Shown one piece after another: positions 49,012 through 59,661 of a DNA stretch of 63,591 bases (position 1 is its first letter; the number at the start of each line of letters is the position of its first letter). The translations under genes were made by a program, and so were the position numbers. Source of the DNA: Saprospiraceae bacterium (GTDB lineage Bacteria > Bacteroidota > Bacteroidia > Chitinophagales > Saprospiraceae). The stretch covers positions 1-63,591 of the forward strand of contig JADKEB010000004.1 of the NCBI GenBank assembly GCA_016718205.1. Reading direction: 5' to 3'. The notes beneath the pieces were generated by a model. The model saw only the letters and a list, made by a program, of their open reading frames with translations, was not told the DNA's origin and did not search any database.

Positions 49012-49603
49012 TTATTCGATAGTCAATAGAATTGCAAAAAATCCTTTTTTTATTATTTTATCTCTTATCGATGGGAAACATTTTCTTGATTCCTTTTTTT
49101 TAATATGCTTAACAAGGTTTTCTGGCAAATCGATATTACGTTTTTTTACTTCTCCTTTTTCGTTAATAAATTTATCCGGAAATCTTTCTTGGTTCACAAT
49201 TAATAGATAGCTTTTGAATTTTTTATTTTTAGTTTCCTTTCTCAGATTTACTATTTTCTCAATATCCTTTTTGATCTGAGTAGTAATAGCGTTTTGATTT
49301 TTATCTTCATATTTTTTAATTTCGATAATTGCTTCCAATTCTTCAGTATCATTTACTTTTCTACATATAGCTATATCCGCTCTGTCTTTATTTGATTCAT
49401 TTTCGCTAATTTTACTGTATTGATATTCTGGATATATACGATATTTTTCATTTTGGCTATTCATTAACCCTTTCAAAATTTCACAATTCAGAAGCGATAG
49501 CCCCTTCTGGAATTTGATAAGACGGAAATATTGTTTTTTTATAAGCTACCCAATATACAATTGATTGTAGCATATCATTTGTCCAAGCACTGTGATTTTT
49601 CAT
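49012..49603 (-). pseudogene. PD-(D/E)XK nuclease-like protein, probable frameshift near its start
   Basis: The main frame (49012-49464) reads MNSQNEKYRIYPEYQYSKIS, then DRADIAICRKVNDTEELEAI and IEIKKYEDKNQ, a D...ExK nuclease core. Upstream, from ATG 49603 with an AAAGGGAGT ribosome site, a second frame reads MKNHSAWTNDMLQSIVYWVA and FPSYQIPEGAIASEL, then stops at 49481. The two join by a one-base change near 49485, giving a 190-aa protein. It follows the other nuclease-like gene in the same cassette. Confidence 0.6.
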
Positions 49604-49666
49604 AAAAACTCCCTTTAAATGTTAATTCTAATATGTTTACTTATGTCTTTGTTCTGCACTTCTTTC

Positions 49667-49967
49667 GCCTAACGTTAAGAGTATCCGACGTTGAAAAAAT
49701 GACAAGAAAATTCCCCAAGAATTTTTCTTGTCATTTTTTCAATGTCTCCAAGCCGACCAACTACTAGCAAGTCCCGTGACTGAGTGTAGGGCGCAAAACT
49801 TGCATTATTCTCTTGCAAGTTTTGTGACCGAAAGGAAGGCACTGGACTTGCGTAAGTTCAACAAAAATACTACAAAGTGTGGCTAATACAACTAAGCCGG
49901 CTTGGAGCAAGGAGGTGAACAGCTTCCGAACATAGTTCACCTCCGCAGTGGATACTCGCAGTTAGGT
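49667..49967 (-). repeat. attC-like site 31
   Basis: Boxes gcctaac and gttaggt do not pair. A arm gacaag type; B arm ggaggtgaac. Very close to site 2. Confidence 0.85.
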
Positions 49968-52024
49968 GAAGGCGTTGAGTTCTTTTAGTAGCACATAATC
50001 ATTAAGAAATGTGTCTCCAAAATCTATATTATTTTCTTGCGTTAATACTAGACTTTCCTTTTGAATTACGAATTCTAAATTTAAAAACGAAGCTTTTTCT
50101 AAATCATTATTTCCAATGGTCAAATCCCAAGTTTCATTCATAAATTTAATTAATCTTAGGCTTCTCGCCAAAATTTGAACTGCTGTCCATTTATCAAATC
50201 TTGTTATTTCATTTTCAGAATAGCAACCATAACGATAACCCACAGTATTATTATCATTGGAGACTTTTTCTTCGAAAGGTTTATTTCTTAAACTTGAATT
50301 TTTTTGTTTCGATAAAGCGACTAAATTTCCCAAGGAATTACAAATTACTTTTCTCTCCCTCGGTGTATACTTATCAAAATGCAATTTCCATTTAATATCT
50401 GTTGCAGTTTGAGGATAGATATGCTCTATCGAATTCGATTCATCCACATCTATATTAAAGTCTCTCCAGTTTATTTTTATCTTTTTTGATTTTGATTTTG
50501 ATTTTAAGAAAAGTTCATATTCGAAAAGAAAGTATTGAATTCCATCCCATTCATAAAATCCATTTGATTTAAAAAAGTCCTTTAAAGATGAAAGTAATTC
50601 TGGCTTATTTTTAGATTCTGAGAGAAATTTATCCATTTTATTTTTTAAAGAATTAAGATTTTCACTTCCTGTGTATAAATTTCTAGCTGCCTCAAAGAAT
50701 CCAAATTCTATATCCTTTACGAATACTCTTTTCATTGGTGACAGTAAAAGAAAAAAACCAAATTTTTCTAATGTTTTTAGAAAAGATGTTCTTTCTTGAG
50801 ATTCGATATTTCCAAATTTTAAAAATGCTGTTAGAACAATTACCTTCAAATTATGGATTTCAATCCTATCTATTTTTTCGAATAGTAATTTTTCATCTTC
50901 ATTCAAATTTGTGAAGTCGTAGGGATTGTGCAAGTAATACCAAATTTTGACACTAGATTTTAGACTAGATACATACTCACTTAAAAATTTTGTATCTATT
51001 TTAACATTCTTTATTGTAAATATCATATCTAGTAAAAAATATTGAACTTCATAGGAACGATGAAATCCTAGTAGCAATTTTTTATCTATTTCATCGAATA
51101 ATTTCTTTCTATCAAAATAAATTGAAAAGTGAGTTTCAAGGAATTTATCATCGTTTAGTGGAAAATCTTTATTTTTTCCAAGGTAATGATATACTGCCTT
51201 CCAGCTATCATTAATTACTTTTCTTATTGTTATACTTTCGTAATCTTCAATATTTTTTAGTTTCGTTGATAAAAATATAAGTCTGTTTTTTAGAAGTTCA
51301 AGTTGTGAGAGGGGTTTACCCCGATTATTCATTGTTTCAAAAGTAACAAATACATCTATATCATTTGAAATTGTATAAAGATTAAAAAGAACATTTTCTG
51401 TAACTTTCGTAAAAATAATTTCAATTTCTTCAAGAGTTAGTTTATCTAACTGATTAATAAAAAAATTTTTTGCATTAGTTAAGTTATGAGTATATATGGT
51501 TTCTTCAATATTATATCCACTTGATGATGACTCTTCGAAAATATTTACTTTTAGAAATTCATAACTCGGATTATCTTTCTCATATCCAAAATATAAGACC
51601 TAGAAATCCCATCATCCTTAGAATCAAATATATAATTTTTTTGAATATCTTCTATGGATGTATAATTTAATTTAACTTTATTATCGCCTACCCACTTTTT
51701 CTTTCCAACTTTAGTTATACATTGAATTAATATTATAATAGTAGTTAATCTTTGCTGCCCGTCGACTATATAATAAGGTTTATATTTTTTTGATGAAATT
51801 ATCCAGATATCATCTTCCCATTTATCGTAAATTTCCTTTGAAACATTTTCTAATGTTAATACTCCTGCATAGTGGTTCTTTTCTTTTTCTAATTGAATTA
51901 AGTCATTCCAGAAATCTTTTAATTGCTTTTCTGACCATGCAAAACCTCTTTGATAATCGGGAATTCTGAAAATCATTTTTCCAAAAATCGAAGAAATTGA
52001 TTTTAGTTGCTCATTTTCACTCAT
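49962..52024 (-). pseudogene. DUF262/DUF1524 (GmrSD-like) protein, one frameshift
   Basis: The first frame, from 52024, reads MSENEQLKSISSIFGKMIFR, with IPDYQRGFAWSEKQLKDFW and YIVDGQQRLTTIIILIQ, to 51551. The rest, from about 51480 to 49962, holds the NNRGKPLSQLELLKNRLIF motif and the DUF1524 end SNSIEHIYPQTATDIKW with CNSLGNLVALSKQKN. One A is missing in atatccaaaatataag near 51590 (five A in the copy at 2425-4470), which shifts the frame. The stop TAA is formed by the attC box ACCTAAC. Except for that base and a few in the linker, it would be a complete GmrSD-like enzyme of about 680 aa. Confidence 0.8.
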
Positions 52025-52074
52025 TGTGTTTCTCCTTTCAAAAATTTTTAAACTAAATTATACTCAACGCTTTC

Positions 52075-52370
52075 ACCTAACGTAAAGAGTATCCGACGTG
52101 ACTTTGAAACTCGAAAGTGCGGTAGCACCTTTTGAGTTTCAAAGTCATGTCTCCAAGCCGACCAACTACTAGCAAGTCCTGTGACTGAGTGTAGGGCGCA
52201 AAACTTGCATTATTCTCTTGCAAGTTTTGTGACCGGAACGAAGGCACTGGACTTGCGTGAGTTCAACAACTATACTACAAAGTGTGGCTAATACAACTAA
52301 GCCGGCTTGGAGCAAGGGACGGGCAGCATCCGAACATAGCCCGTTCCGCAGTGGATACTCGCAGTTAGAC
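52075..52370 (-). repeat. attC-like site 32
   Basis: Boxes acctaac and gttagac do not pair. A arm gactttgaaactc; B arm shortened, gggacgggcagc. Confidence 0.85.
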
Positions 52371-52420
52371 GGTGTTTTAATTTCTCTACTCCGAAAAAGC
52401 AAAAAAAGTCACACTTATTG

Positions 52421-53005
52421 TTATTTAGTATGGCAACGAACTAAGCTTGTCTTGAACGAATCAATACTCCATGCTTCCGATGAACCCGTGCTTACGTCAA
52501 CATGAATTGCTTGTTTATCTGAAATAGTTTCATTCGTCCAATACCAATCTCTTTTCCATCCGCTAGCACCAGCTTTCTGAACTGCTAGTAGTTCCGCTTT
52601 CGAGGGTAATCTCATACCTTTCGATTCGCAAGTTCTTTTAGCTGTATTCCAATCTTTACTTCCTTCTTCATCACCCCAGTCATTCGACTCTTTAATAAAT
52701 TCATATGAAGAAGTAAAAATTACTTTGGAACCACAATTTTTCATAGGTGCGCCAACTACCTTTGGTCTTCCATCACTTTCTTTCTCACCCCATTCAACTA
52801 ACAGCAATCTACCAGGAACACACTTTGTCATTGTTACCGATTGTTGATATTTTGCTTCCCGACTCTCAAACAGATTACCGTTGTTATCCGAAAGGTGAAC
52901 TTTTATCCAAGGTCCTGACATATTTTTTACTGTCGGTCCATCCACAGCAAACAATCCAATGGAAGAAACCAATAGTGAAAAACCTAAAAATTTATTTAAT
53001 CTCAT
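52421..53005 (-). CDS. Secreted DUF1566-like protein, 194 aa
   Basis: A signal peptide (MRLNKFLGFSLLVSSIGLFA) is followed by an unknown domain with ESREAKYQQSVTMTKCVPGR and a C-terminal DUF1566 (Lcl C-terminal) module: WNTAKRTCESKGMRLPSKAE, then WYWTNETISDKQA and SLVRC at the end. This C-lectin-like module typically has the C-x-x-x-x-x-RLP-x-x-x-E-L and W-x-W-x-x-x pattern seen here. The protein is exported. Last gene of a four-gene cassette that otherwise carries nuclease-type genes. Confidence 0.75.
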   Translation of the reverse strand: MRLNKFLGFSLLVSSIGLFAVDGPTVKNMSGPWIKVHLSDNNGNLFESREAKYQQSVTMTKCVPGRLLLVEWGEKESDGRPKVVGAPMKNCGSKVIFTSSYEFIKESNDWGDEEGSKDWNTAKRTCESKGMRLPSKAELLAVQKAGASGWKRDWYWTNETISDKQAIHVDVSTGSSEAWSIDSFKTSLVRCHTK

Positions 53006-53092
53006 AGAAATTCCTTAATTTATAAATAGAGGGCAATTATATTTTAATTTCCGTTTCCATAGAGGAAAAAGTTTTTCCGCTTTGAAGTTTTT

Positions 53093-54064
53093 TTAATCGT
53101 CTGAATATTTTTTTAATGTATTCTGTAAAATATCTTTATAAAAGTCAACTTTGTCGGTTGGGGCTAATAACAAACAATGTTCTCTGTAATTAAAAATGGC
53201 GTTAAAAAAATAACGATAGTCCCAAGTTGTAACTTCTAAAATCACAGCATCGCTACTCTCTTCAATTATTTCAAATTCAGGAAAGTAAACATTGCGGAAG
53301 TGTCTCAGAAATTTTTTCTTTAATTCTATTCTGTATGCTATATATTCTTTTCCAAAACGATAGTCTTTTGAATTCCGAAAATATTTTAAATCAAGGTTAG
53401 TTCTTTTCCGTTCAGAATCATTAGCAAATTCAAAAATATCTGTATGAATTTCTGTTATGCAACTCAATACAAAATGTTTATAAATCTTATCATTACAATC
53501 TTGCGCAATCAAGTTAAGATAAGGACGACGACAGGAAACTCCAATCGGTCTTATCCGCCGTCTTCTTTTTTTGGATGAATCTAAAATATTATCATAAGTC
53601 ATCTCAACTGTCAATCCTAACCGAGATGCAAGATTGAAAAATACTATTACGAAAAGAGAATATTCTAAAAGTCGATTTTCCTTTTGAACTTTCAAATAGT
53701 TGTCTAGTATATAATCGCTATAATCCTCTGAATAGTTCTCTAAATAAATTTTTGCAAGCATTCTTATATTCTCTTCATTCCCTTTTAAGTTTTGAATGAT
53801 TTTCTTTTGAAGGTCTATTTTAATGTAGAATGGTTTCTCTCCTAATTTTTCTCTGTAATTTCGATATCTTCGGTCTAAATAATCTGTTTCATTCTCTTGT
53901 CTTTCCGACAAATCGTTGTAAGACTCTTCCAATATATTTATCATTAAATCAATCGGAAATTTCTTTTTTTGACTTTCGGGGTTACTTATAAATTGCCACC
54001 CAAGAACAAGTTGTTCTATGCCTCGGGTGATTTGGGATTCGGTGGAGAGGTTTGTTTTAGGCAT
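53093..54064 (-). CDS. Unknown protein, 323 aa
   Basis: Starts MPKTNLSTESQITRGIEQLV. A charged, helical N-terminal half contains DYLDRRYRNYREKLGEKPFY and LEYSLFVIVFFNLASRLGL. The middle has the basic stretch SKKRRRRIRPIGVSCRRPYL, and the C-terminal half has EVTTWDYRYFFNAIFNYREH. The basic patch suggests nucleic-acid contact. No family recognised. It lies 38 bases after the HEPN gene, which suggests they are one functional unit. Confidence 0.65.
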   Translation of the reverse strand: MPKTNLSTESQITRGIEQLVLGWQFISNPESQKKKFPIDLMINILEESYNDLSERQENETDYLDRRYRNYREKLGEKPFYIKIDLQKKIIQNLKGNEENIRMLAKIYLENYSEDYSDYILDNYLKVQKENRLLEYSLFVIVFFNLASRLGLTVEMTYDNILDSSKKRRRRIRPIGVSCRRPYLNLIAQDCNDKIYKHFVLSCITEIHTDIFEFANDSERKRTNLDLKYFRNSKDYRFGKEYIAYRIELKKKFLRHFRNVYFPEFEIIEESSDAVILEVTTWDYRYFFNAIFNYREHCLLLAPTDKVDFYKDILQNTLKKYSDD

Positions 54065-54102
54065 TCCTTTAACAAGTATTAATGTCTTAATAGATTAGTT
54101 TA

Positions 54103-54612
54103 TTACTTCATTGCTTCCAGAAAACATTCAGAGATTTTCAATGCAAATTTACGTATATTCCCTATCGGTAGCTCTAACTCAAAAGTTTGATTATGAGCAT
54201 TATCACGATCTTCAAAATATACTGAACTAATTTTACTATCTTTCGATTTAATTTCAAATCTACTATGTGCGACTGAGTTTCGAAAATGTCTTACTATATT
54301 GGCAACAGATTTATCTTCCGCCAATCTTGTATTTGGATTACCACCTTTACCAGCGCAAATAATTATCTTGGATGGATCAATTCCGAAGCTTTCTTCATCA
54401 ATTATGGCAGTTGGCAATAAATCAGTAATGTCATTACCTCTTTCATTGGTTTGCTGCGGAATTATTAATAAGCCTACAAAACAATTTAAGAGAAGAGTAA
54501 ATTCAAAACCTTTTATTTTAGGATTTTCTTCTATAAACTGCTCATATTGATTTAATATTTGTTGTGTCCGAAAAACAAAATCGATCTCTTGTTTAAGATT
54601 GTAAGCACCCAT
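54103..54612 (-). CDS. HEPN-domain protein (pEK499_p136-like), 169 aa
   Basis: A helical protein with the HEPN ribonuclease motif at 108-119, RHFRNSVAHSRF, where R111 and H116 form Rx4H with asparagine after the arginine. The leading segment FEFTLLLNCFVGLLIIPQQ is typical of the pEK499_p136 group of HEPN proteins. Catalytic HEPN proteins cut RNA in toxin-antitoxin and abortive-infection systems. The neighbouring 323-aa protein may be its partner. Middle of a four-gene cassette. Confidence 0.75.
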   Translation of the reverse strand: MGAYNLKQEIDFVFRTQQILNQYEQFIEENPKIKGFEFTLLLNCFVGLLIIPQQTNERGNDITDLLPTAIIDEESFGIDPSKIIICAGKGGNPNTRLAEDKSVANIVRHFRNSVAHSRFEIKSKDSKISSVYFEDRDNAHNQTFELELPIGNIRKFALKISECFLEAMK

Positions 54613-54700
54613 TTTTCTGTTCCTTGTTTTCTATAAAATTCTTTACTTAATTTGTGTTGGACACGAATGTCCAAAACCGTTTTCAATAAATTACCATTTT

Positions 54701-55447
54701 TTATTTGTAAGTATATTTAATTGGATTTGCCGCACCTTTTTTTCTATATGAATCGGGAACTCTTTTCATTAAATATTGTTTTTTTACTGATTCATCAGCA
54801 TCCTTTCCTATAAATCCAAATCTTCCAAGCATATCTGGAAAATCTGGAAAATTTTCCGGTGTAGCCTCAAGCCATTTTGTTGGAGTGAATACTCCTATTA
54901 TAATCCCTTGGAATGTAGATAATATCAATTCTGCTTTCTCAGCTTTTTTCTTATCAATTTTCCATGCGTAACGTGTAGCATTATAAATATCTCTGTCGGT
55001 AGATGTTCTATTTATATTTATAAGAATCGCCTTATGCTTTATTTTAGCTTCCTCGGATTTATACTTTCTAATTATTTCTGTATAATGCATAGAACCCATA
55101 TCATTATTACCATAGCCACCTATAATATTAGTTACTCCAGGATATGCATCTATTAATGCTGCTTCAACTTCAAGTGCAGTATCACTATCCATTCCATGCC
55201 TATGAATTATATGCTGAACTTCTAATCCGACATTTTTAATTTCTCTTATTCTTTTTAATTTATCAGTAAATTCATCAAATGATTCAATAGAATTACTTTC
55301 ATCTTTAATATGAGAAAACACTCTATTTCCATTTCCTTTACCTACATAAAATGTTTCTCCATTTCTTGGGTCAATTAATCTATAAACATAATATTTTAAT
55401 TTTGCTATTACCTCTTTTGGAAACTCTTGTGCATTTACATTATTCAT
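54701..55447 (-). CDS. LEM-3-type GIY-YIG nuclease protein, 248 aa
   Basis: Residues 19-47 read YYVYRLIDPRNGETFYVGKG followed by NGNRVFSH, the GIY-YIG core of the LEM-3/ANKLE1-like branch (YVY and FYVGKG strands, R42). Acidic EAALIDAYPGVTNIIGGYG near 101-120 continues the fold. GIY-YIG proteins of this branch cut DNA as metal-dependent nucleases. The remainder, KYKSEEAKIKHKAILININR and KKAEKAELILSTFQGIIIGV, is unassigned. First gene of the cassette, upstream of the HEPN protein. Confidence 0.8.
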   Translation of the reverse strand: MNNVNAQEFPKEVIAKLKYYVYRLIDPRNGETFYVGKGNGNRVFSHIKDESNSIESFDEFTDKLKRIREIKNVGLEVQHIIHRHGMDSDTALEVEAALIDAYPGVTNIIGGYGNNDMGSMHYTEIIRKYKSEEAKIKHKAILININRTSTDRDIYNATRYAWKIDKKKAEKAELILSTFQGIIIGVFTPTKWLEATPENFPDFPDMLGRFGFIGKDADESVKKQYLMKRVPDSYRKKGAANPIKYTYK

Positions 55448-55542
55448 TTTTTAATCCCTCTAATCATTTTACTTTTGCTTTCTATAAAAAGCTAATTTCT
55501 GCATCATTTTTCTCTTTCAGTTGAATTTGAAATTAAAATACC

Positions 55543-55839
55543 GTCTAACGTTAAGCGTATCTGACGTGACTTTGAAACTCGAAAGTGCGGTAGCACCTTT
55601 TGAGTTTCAAAGTCATGTCTCCGAGTCGAACTATTACTAGCAAGTCCTGTGACTGAACGGATGGCACGCAAACTTGCTCTTCTCTGCAAGTTTCGTGACA
55701 GTAGTGAAGGCACTGGACTTGCATAAGTTCAACAAAAATACTACAAAGTGTGGCTAATACAAATAAGCCGACTCGGAGCGAGAAGCCTCACAGCTTCCGA
55801 ACATTGTGAGGCTTTGAAGCAGATCACGCGAAGTTAGAC
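55543..55839 (-). repeat. attC-like site 33
   Basis: Boxes gtctaac and gttagac pair. A arm gactttgaaactc; B arm gagaagcctcac. Confidence 0.85.
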
Positions 55840-55957
55840 GGTGTTTTAGGTTCGCGTAATACTAATAAGCCCCAACTGACGCTTTACTAAAACCAGTCCC
55901 GACACGATGTCGGGTGTAGGCTTAACTCCATTACCCAATACGATTCTTTTCAAATAT

Positions 55958-56022
55958 GTTGGATTTGCGAAGTTGCTTGTCAATTCTATTCTGTAGCAAT
56001 TTCCGCAAATCCAACGTTAGGC
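55958..56022 (-). repeat. Short attC-like hairpin nested in a cassette (5)
   Basis: Stem gttggatttgcg/cgcaaatccaac, core GTTAGGC at 56016-56022. The minus-strand box GCCTAAC supplies the stop TAA of the interrupted gene upstream, so here the short element is that gene's own 3' site. Confidence 0.7.
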
Positions 56023-57228
56023 GCGTATTACTTCATATATTTCTTCCATGTGTCTAATTAAATCAAATAGACCTCTTGAAACTTTATTCGAATTCTTTTT
56101 CAAGTTTGTCTAAATTATTTTTATTCATTAAACAAATAGTCTGAGGACTAATATTTATCCCACCTTTGTATGCATTACTTCTATCTCTTTAGAACCCATT
56201 CCACTTTAACCGCGTATTCTCCAATATCCTCATTATGAAAATCCTCAAAGTTTTTATCTTCTATGTGTTCTTTAAAAAGTTTCGATATCAATTGACTAGT
56301 AACAATATTATTCTCTTTAAAAAACTCATCAACTATTTTTGCTTTACCTCGTACGGTTCCTTTTCCTACATAACCCTTTCCACTAATATAAGCATAAATA
56401 GTATCTCCTTCTTCTAATTTTTTTGTACCGTCTACATAACGTTTTCCGCCACCCGCACTCCAAAAACCAAATTTTTTCATATCATCCCAGCAACGATATT
56501 GATTTTCTGGCTTCACATTAGGCTCCTCTCCAACGTTTACATGCCATTTTCCTTTTTGGGAAGAATCATTATTATCTTCATCTTGATTAAATTCTTTTAT
56601 TCGTCTTGTTATTTCACCAAGTTGGTCTTAGTCTGGATTCGCTTGGATTTTAAAATCAAGCGAATATTTATCTGAGTTATCTATTAAAATATCTAATTCT
56701 TTTTTCAATACGTTTGACAATGAGAATAGAGTTTTTCCTAGTCCAGTATAATCCAAAGATTCTTTCGGCTTATTATTTTTAATTTTCAAAATAGAAATTA
56801 TATCATTTAGGGCTGAAATAATTTTTTCACAAGACTCATGGCTAATATAGACTCTTAATTCTGCCAGCATAAACAATAAATCTTTAAACTCATCGGTCTC
56901 TTCTTTTTTCTCTTTTTCTTTCTCCTTCTTTCCTAGATGCCGTTATTCTATTGTCATTTATGATTGTATTTAATTTTTGAAAGAAATCCTTGAACAATTG
57001 AATTTTCTTTTCATATAATTTTGTGCCTTGCTCTTTTTGTCGTTCTGTTATAAATGCTAGAACTCCCGTAAAAATCACCCCAGCAATTGTGATTATACTT
57101 TCCAAAGATTTAGAATTCTCGGGAGAAAAATAGTTAATAACGGTAAAGCCCACCACTAAAAAAAGTAGGTAAAATAAACATGCAAATATAAAATACTGCA
57201 CGCTCTTCTTTGTAAAAAAATGTTTCAT
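56017..57228 (-). pseudogene. Interrupted membrane protein with C-terminal EVE/PUA-like domain
   Basis: Pieces join in order. The N-terminus, from 57228, is MKHFFTKKSVQYFIFACLFY, with two membrane helices, then ERQKEQGTKLYEKKIQLFKD. A frameshift in the purine-rich run near 56910 leads to LAELRVYISHESCEKIISAL and to an in-frame TAA at 56627. The same frame continues with KGKWHVNVGEE, then YRCWDDMKKFGFWSAGGGKR and GDTIYAYISGKGYVGKGTV, a PUA/EVE-like fold. Two more one-base shifts (near 56185 and 56075) lead to LIRHMEEIYEVIRA and a stop inside the short attC box. About 400 aa if repaired. EVE-like domains often bind modified bases. Confidence 0.6.
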
Positions 57229-57328
57229 AATAATTTCCTTAATTATATAATTTGGGATAAGTAATATTATCCCTATATTTTTGTTTCTAGTAATTCGGTA
57301 TTAAACAGAAAATGCACTGCCTCAAATA

Positions 57329-58249
57329 TTACATCTTACTAGCCTTTGTATAATCTTGACACATTTTCAACTTAGAGAAATAGATGCGTTCTACGGCTCC
57401 GATAATTTTTTTATTTCCTTTCGGTTTATTTCCTTTTGCTTTGCCAAGTCTATCCAATAACGTATTGGCACTACAAGTAAGGATTAAGATGTCATTTTTA
57501 TACTCTTTTATATTACACAGAAGATCAAGAACTCTTGTAACTGCGGCATTATCATATTCTTTACAATCTTCGTTATATGAATACCAGTTCTCTGAATAAA
57601 ATGCGAAAGTTCCACACGCTTCTCTGACTGGTTCAAATTGTTCGTCAGTTAGTAAATTATTGGTGTTATTCTCATATGCTATTTTAAAATCATTGCAATA
57701 ACTTTTATCCGATGGTGCAAGAAAAACTCTAGAAAATCCACGTATAAAATAAACTCTAGGATCTTTAGTTGGATTACCATCAAGATATATATCCAAACTT
57801 TTTTTAATTTCGAGATGATTTTTTTCCCCGCCCTTGTCTTTTGAATAATAAGCTATAGCTCTATTATAATGAATAGATTTTTTACTTGGAATAAATTCTA
57901 GAGTCAAAGCTTTATCAAATAATTGAATTGCATCGGAAAACTCTCCTCTATTAGCTTTTACTAAACCTAGTCCATAATACCCTGCTTCAAATTTAGGATA
58001 TTCGTTAATTAAATCATTGGATAATTTCTCTGCTTCATCAAATTTTTTTTGTTTCACTAAATCCAAAACAAGTGAGATCTTACCGTACTCAGTAGCCGGA
58101 TATTTATCCAAGATTTCTTTGTAATAAATTTTCTTTTGTTCATCATCATTTTCTAGACCAGCTTTTTCGTATAATACCCTTGCTTCCTTACGCTCCGATG
58201 ATACACAGCTTACTGTCAATAATACTGCCATTAATAAATATTTTATCAT
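57329..58249 (-). CDS. TPR-containing lipoprotein, 306 aa
   Basis: MIKYLLMAVLLTVSC is a lipoprotein signal with cysteine 15. Residues 25-150 hold about three tetratricopeptide repeats (for example KKFDEAEKLSNDLINEYPKF, then GYYGLGLVKANRGEFSDAIQ and SIHYNRAIAYYSKDKG). The C-terminal half carries several cysteines (CNDFKIAYEN, CGTFAFYSENWY, CKEYDNAAV) and a basic GKAKGNKPKGNKK. TPRs mediate protein contacts. It lies at the inner or outer membrane of the envelope. First gene of an extended-flank cassette. Confidence 0.75.
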   Translation of the reverse strand: MIKYLLMAVLLTVSCVSSERKEARVLYEKAGLENDDEQKKIYYKEILDKYPATEYGKISLVLDLVKQKKFDEAEKLSNDLINEYPKFEAGYYGLGLVKANRGEFSDAIQLFDKALTLEFIPSKKSIHYNRAIAYYSKDKGGEKNHLEIKKSLDIYLDGNPTKDPRVYFIRGFSRVFLAPSDKSYCNDFKIAYENNTNNLLTDEQFEPVREACGTFAFYSENWYSYNEDCKEYDNAAVTRVLDLLCNIKEYKNDILILTCSANTLLDRLGKAKGNKPKGNKKIIGAVERIYFSKLKMCQDYTKASKM

Positions 58250-58432
58250 ATACTCTACACTCTCTTTTATTAGTCGGCAGTTTTATTTTTTAGGAAATTC
58301 CATCTCAGTCATAGACTTTTATTCTATATCAAAGTCAGTATAAAGTCTTTCCGAGACACGAGGTCGAGGAAACCTACACAGAAATATTTCAGCGTCAGTT
58401 CCTTTTCAGGGTGTGGTCGAACCTAAAATGCC

Positions 58433-58737
58433 GTCTAACGTACAAGCGTAGCCGACGTAGGAAAAATGGCGAGAAAATGCCCCAAGCATTTTTCTCGTCA
58501 TTTTTCCTATGTCTCCGAGCCGAACTACTACTAGCAAGTCCTGTGACTGAACGTATGGCACATAAACTTGCTTATCCTCTCTTGCAAGTTTTGTGACAGT
58601 AGTGAAGGCACTGGACTTGCATGAGTTCAACAAATATACTACAAAGTGTGGCTAATACAACTAAGCCGGCTCGGAGCAAGGAGGTGAACAGCATCCGAAC
58701 ATAGTTCACCTCCGCAGTGGCTCACGCGAAGTTAGAC
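58433..58737 (-). repeat. attC-like site 34
   Basis: Boxes gtctaac and gttagac pair. A arm unique: taggaaaaatggcgag with its partner ctcgtcatttttccta; B arm ggaggtgaac. Longest complete undamaged copy, 305 bp. Confidence 0.85.
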
Positions 58738-58856
58738 GGTGTTTTAGGTGCGCATACTCCTAAAAAGCCTTAACCAACGCCTCAATCTAAGCCCAGCCTC
58801 GACACGGATGTCGAGTGTAATACTTACTCCATTAGCCAATACGATTCTTTTTATAT

Positions 58857-58922
58857 GTTGGATTTGCGAAGTTGTTTGTCAATTCTATTCTGTAGCAATT
58901 TCCTGCAAATCCAACGTTAGGC
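58857..58922 (-). repeat. Short attC-like hairpin nested in a cassette (6)
   Basis: Stem gttggatttgcg with tgcaaatccaac, core GTTAGGC at 58916-58922; one extra base in the stem. Confidence 0.6.
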
Positions 58923-59077
58923 GTTATTTTTTTTATTCTATTAACTTTTAATGTAAAAGTGGTAAAATGGCTGTAAACCGTAAACACTCTATTAGAACGG
59001 TTAAAATTATACTCCAGTATTTATCGCATTCAACCAAAAATTTTTTATTATATCCGCTAATATGATTGTATTTTATA

Positions 59078-59661
59078 CTAATGCTTAAAGAGCCATTTTA
59101 ATATTTCTGGCACAGAAAACATTATATAACTAATTGGAAGTGAAAATACAATTTTCGAATATATAAATTTAATTCGTTCTGAGCGAAAAATAATTTTCAT
59201 AAGAAATCCAGCGACTGCCAAACGCAAAATTGCACTTAGAATCCAAATTACAATATCAACATTTGGGAATTTTGTTATTTTTTTCCCCGTTAATAAATAT
59301 TCGTATCCAATAAAAAAAAATTCAGTAAAAATAATTAAAAGTAGAATAAACATAAAAGTAAAAGTTTTCTTTCCGAGCATTGGATTGGGCATTACATATT
59401 CACCTGTTGCAACGGAAGCAGTAAAAGTTTCTCCGTCGCTCGTTCTACCACTAATGTTGCTTCTTACTTGTCCACCACCAGCTATCGCTGATGCTACTAT
59501 GATACTAGGAATATATAAGAGAAATAACCATGTTCCTAAATGACCCAATTTCTTTGAATAAGGGACACTTGGAAAAGGATAATAGCTATTAAACTAAATC
59601 CTATAGCCATGGAAAGAATAATTCCGTAAGAAGTTAACTTTGCCTTAATTGATTCCTTCAT
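59078..59661 (-). pseudogene. Multi-pass membrane protein, one frameshift
   Basis: The start ATG at 59661 reads MKESIKAKLTSYGIILSMAI and GFSLIAII, and then one base is missing or extra near 59580. After it the frame reads PFPSVPYSKKLGHLGTWLFL and is open to 59078. The joined protein, about 195 aa, has four or five membrane helices (FMFILLLIIFTEFFFIGYEY, WILSAILRLAVAGFLMKIIF and others). No family recognised. It starts within the previous small gene. Possibly a sequence error. Confidence 0.55.
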
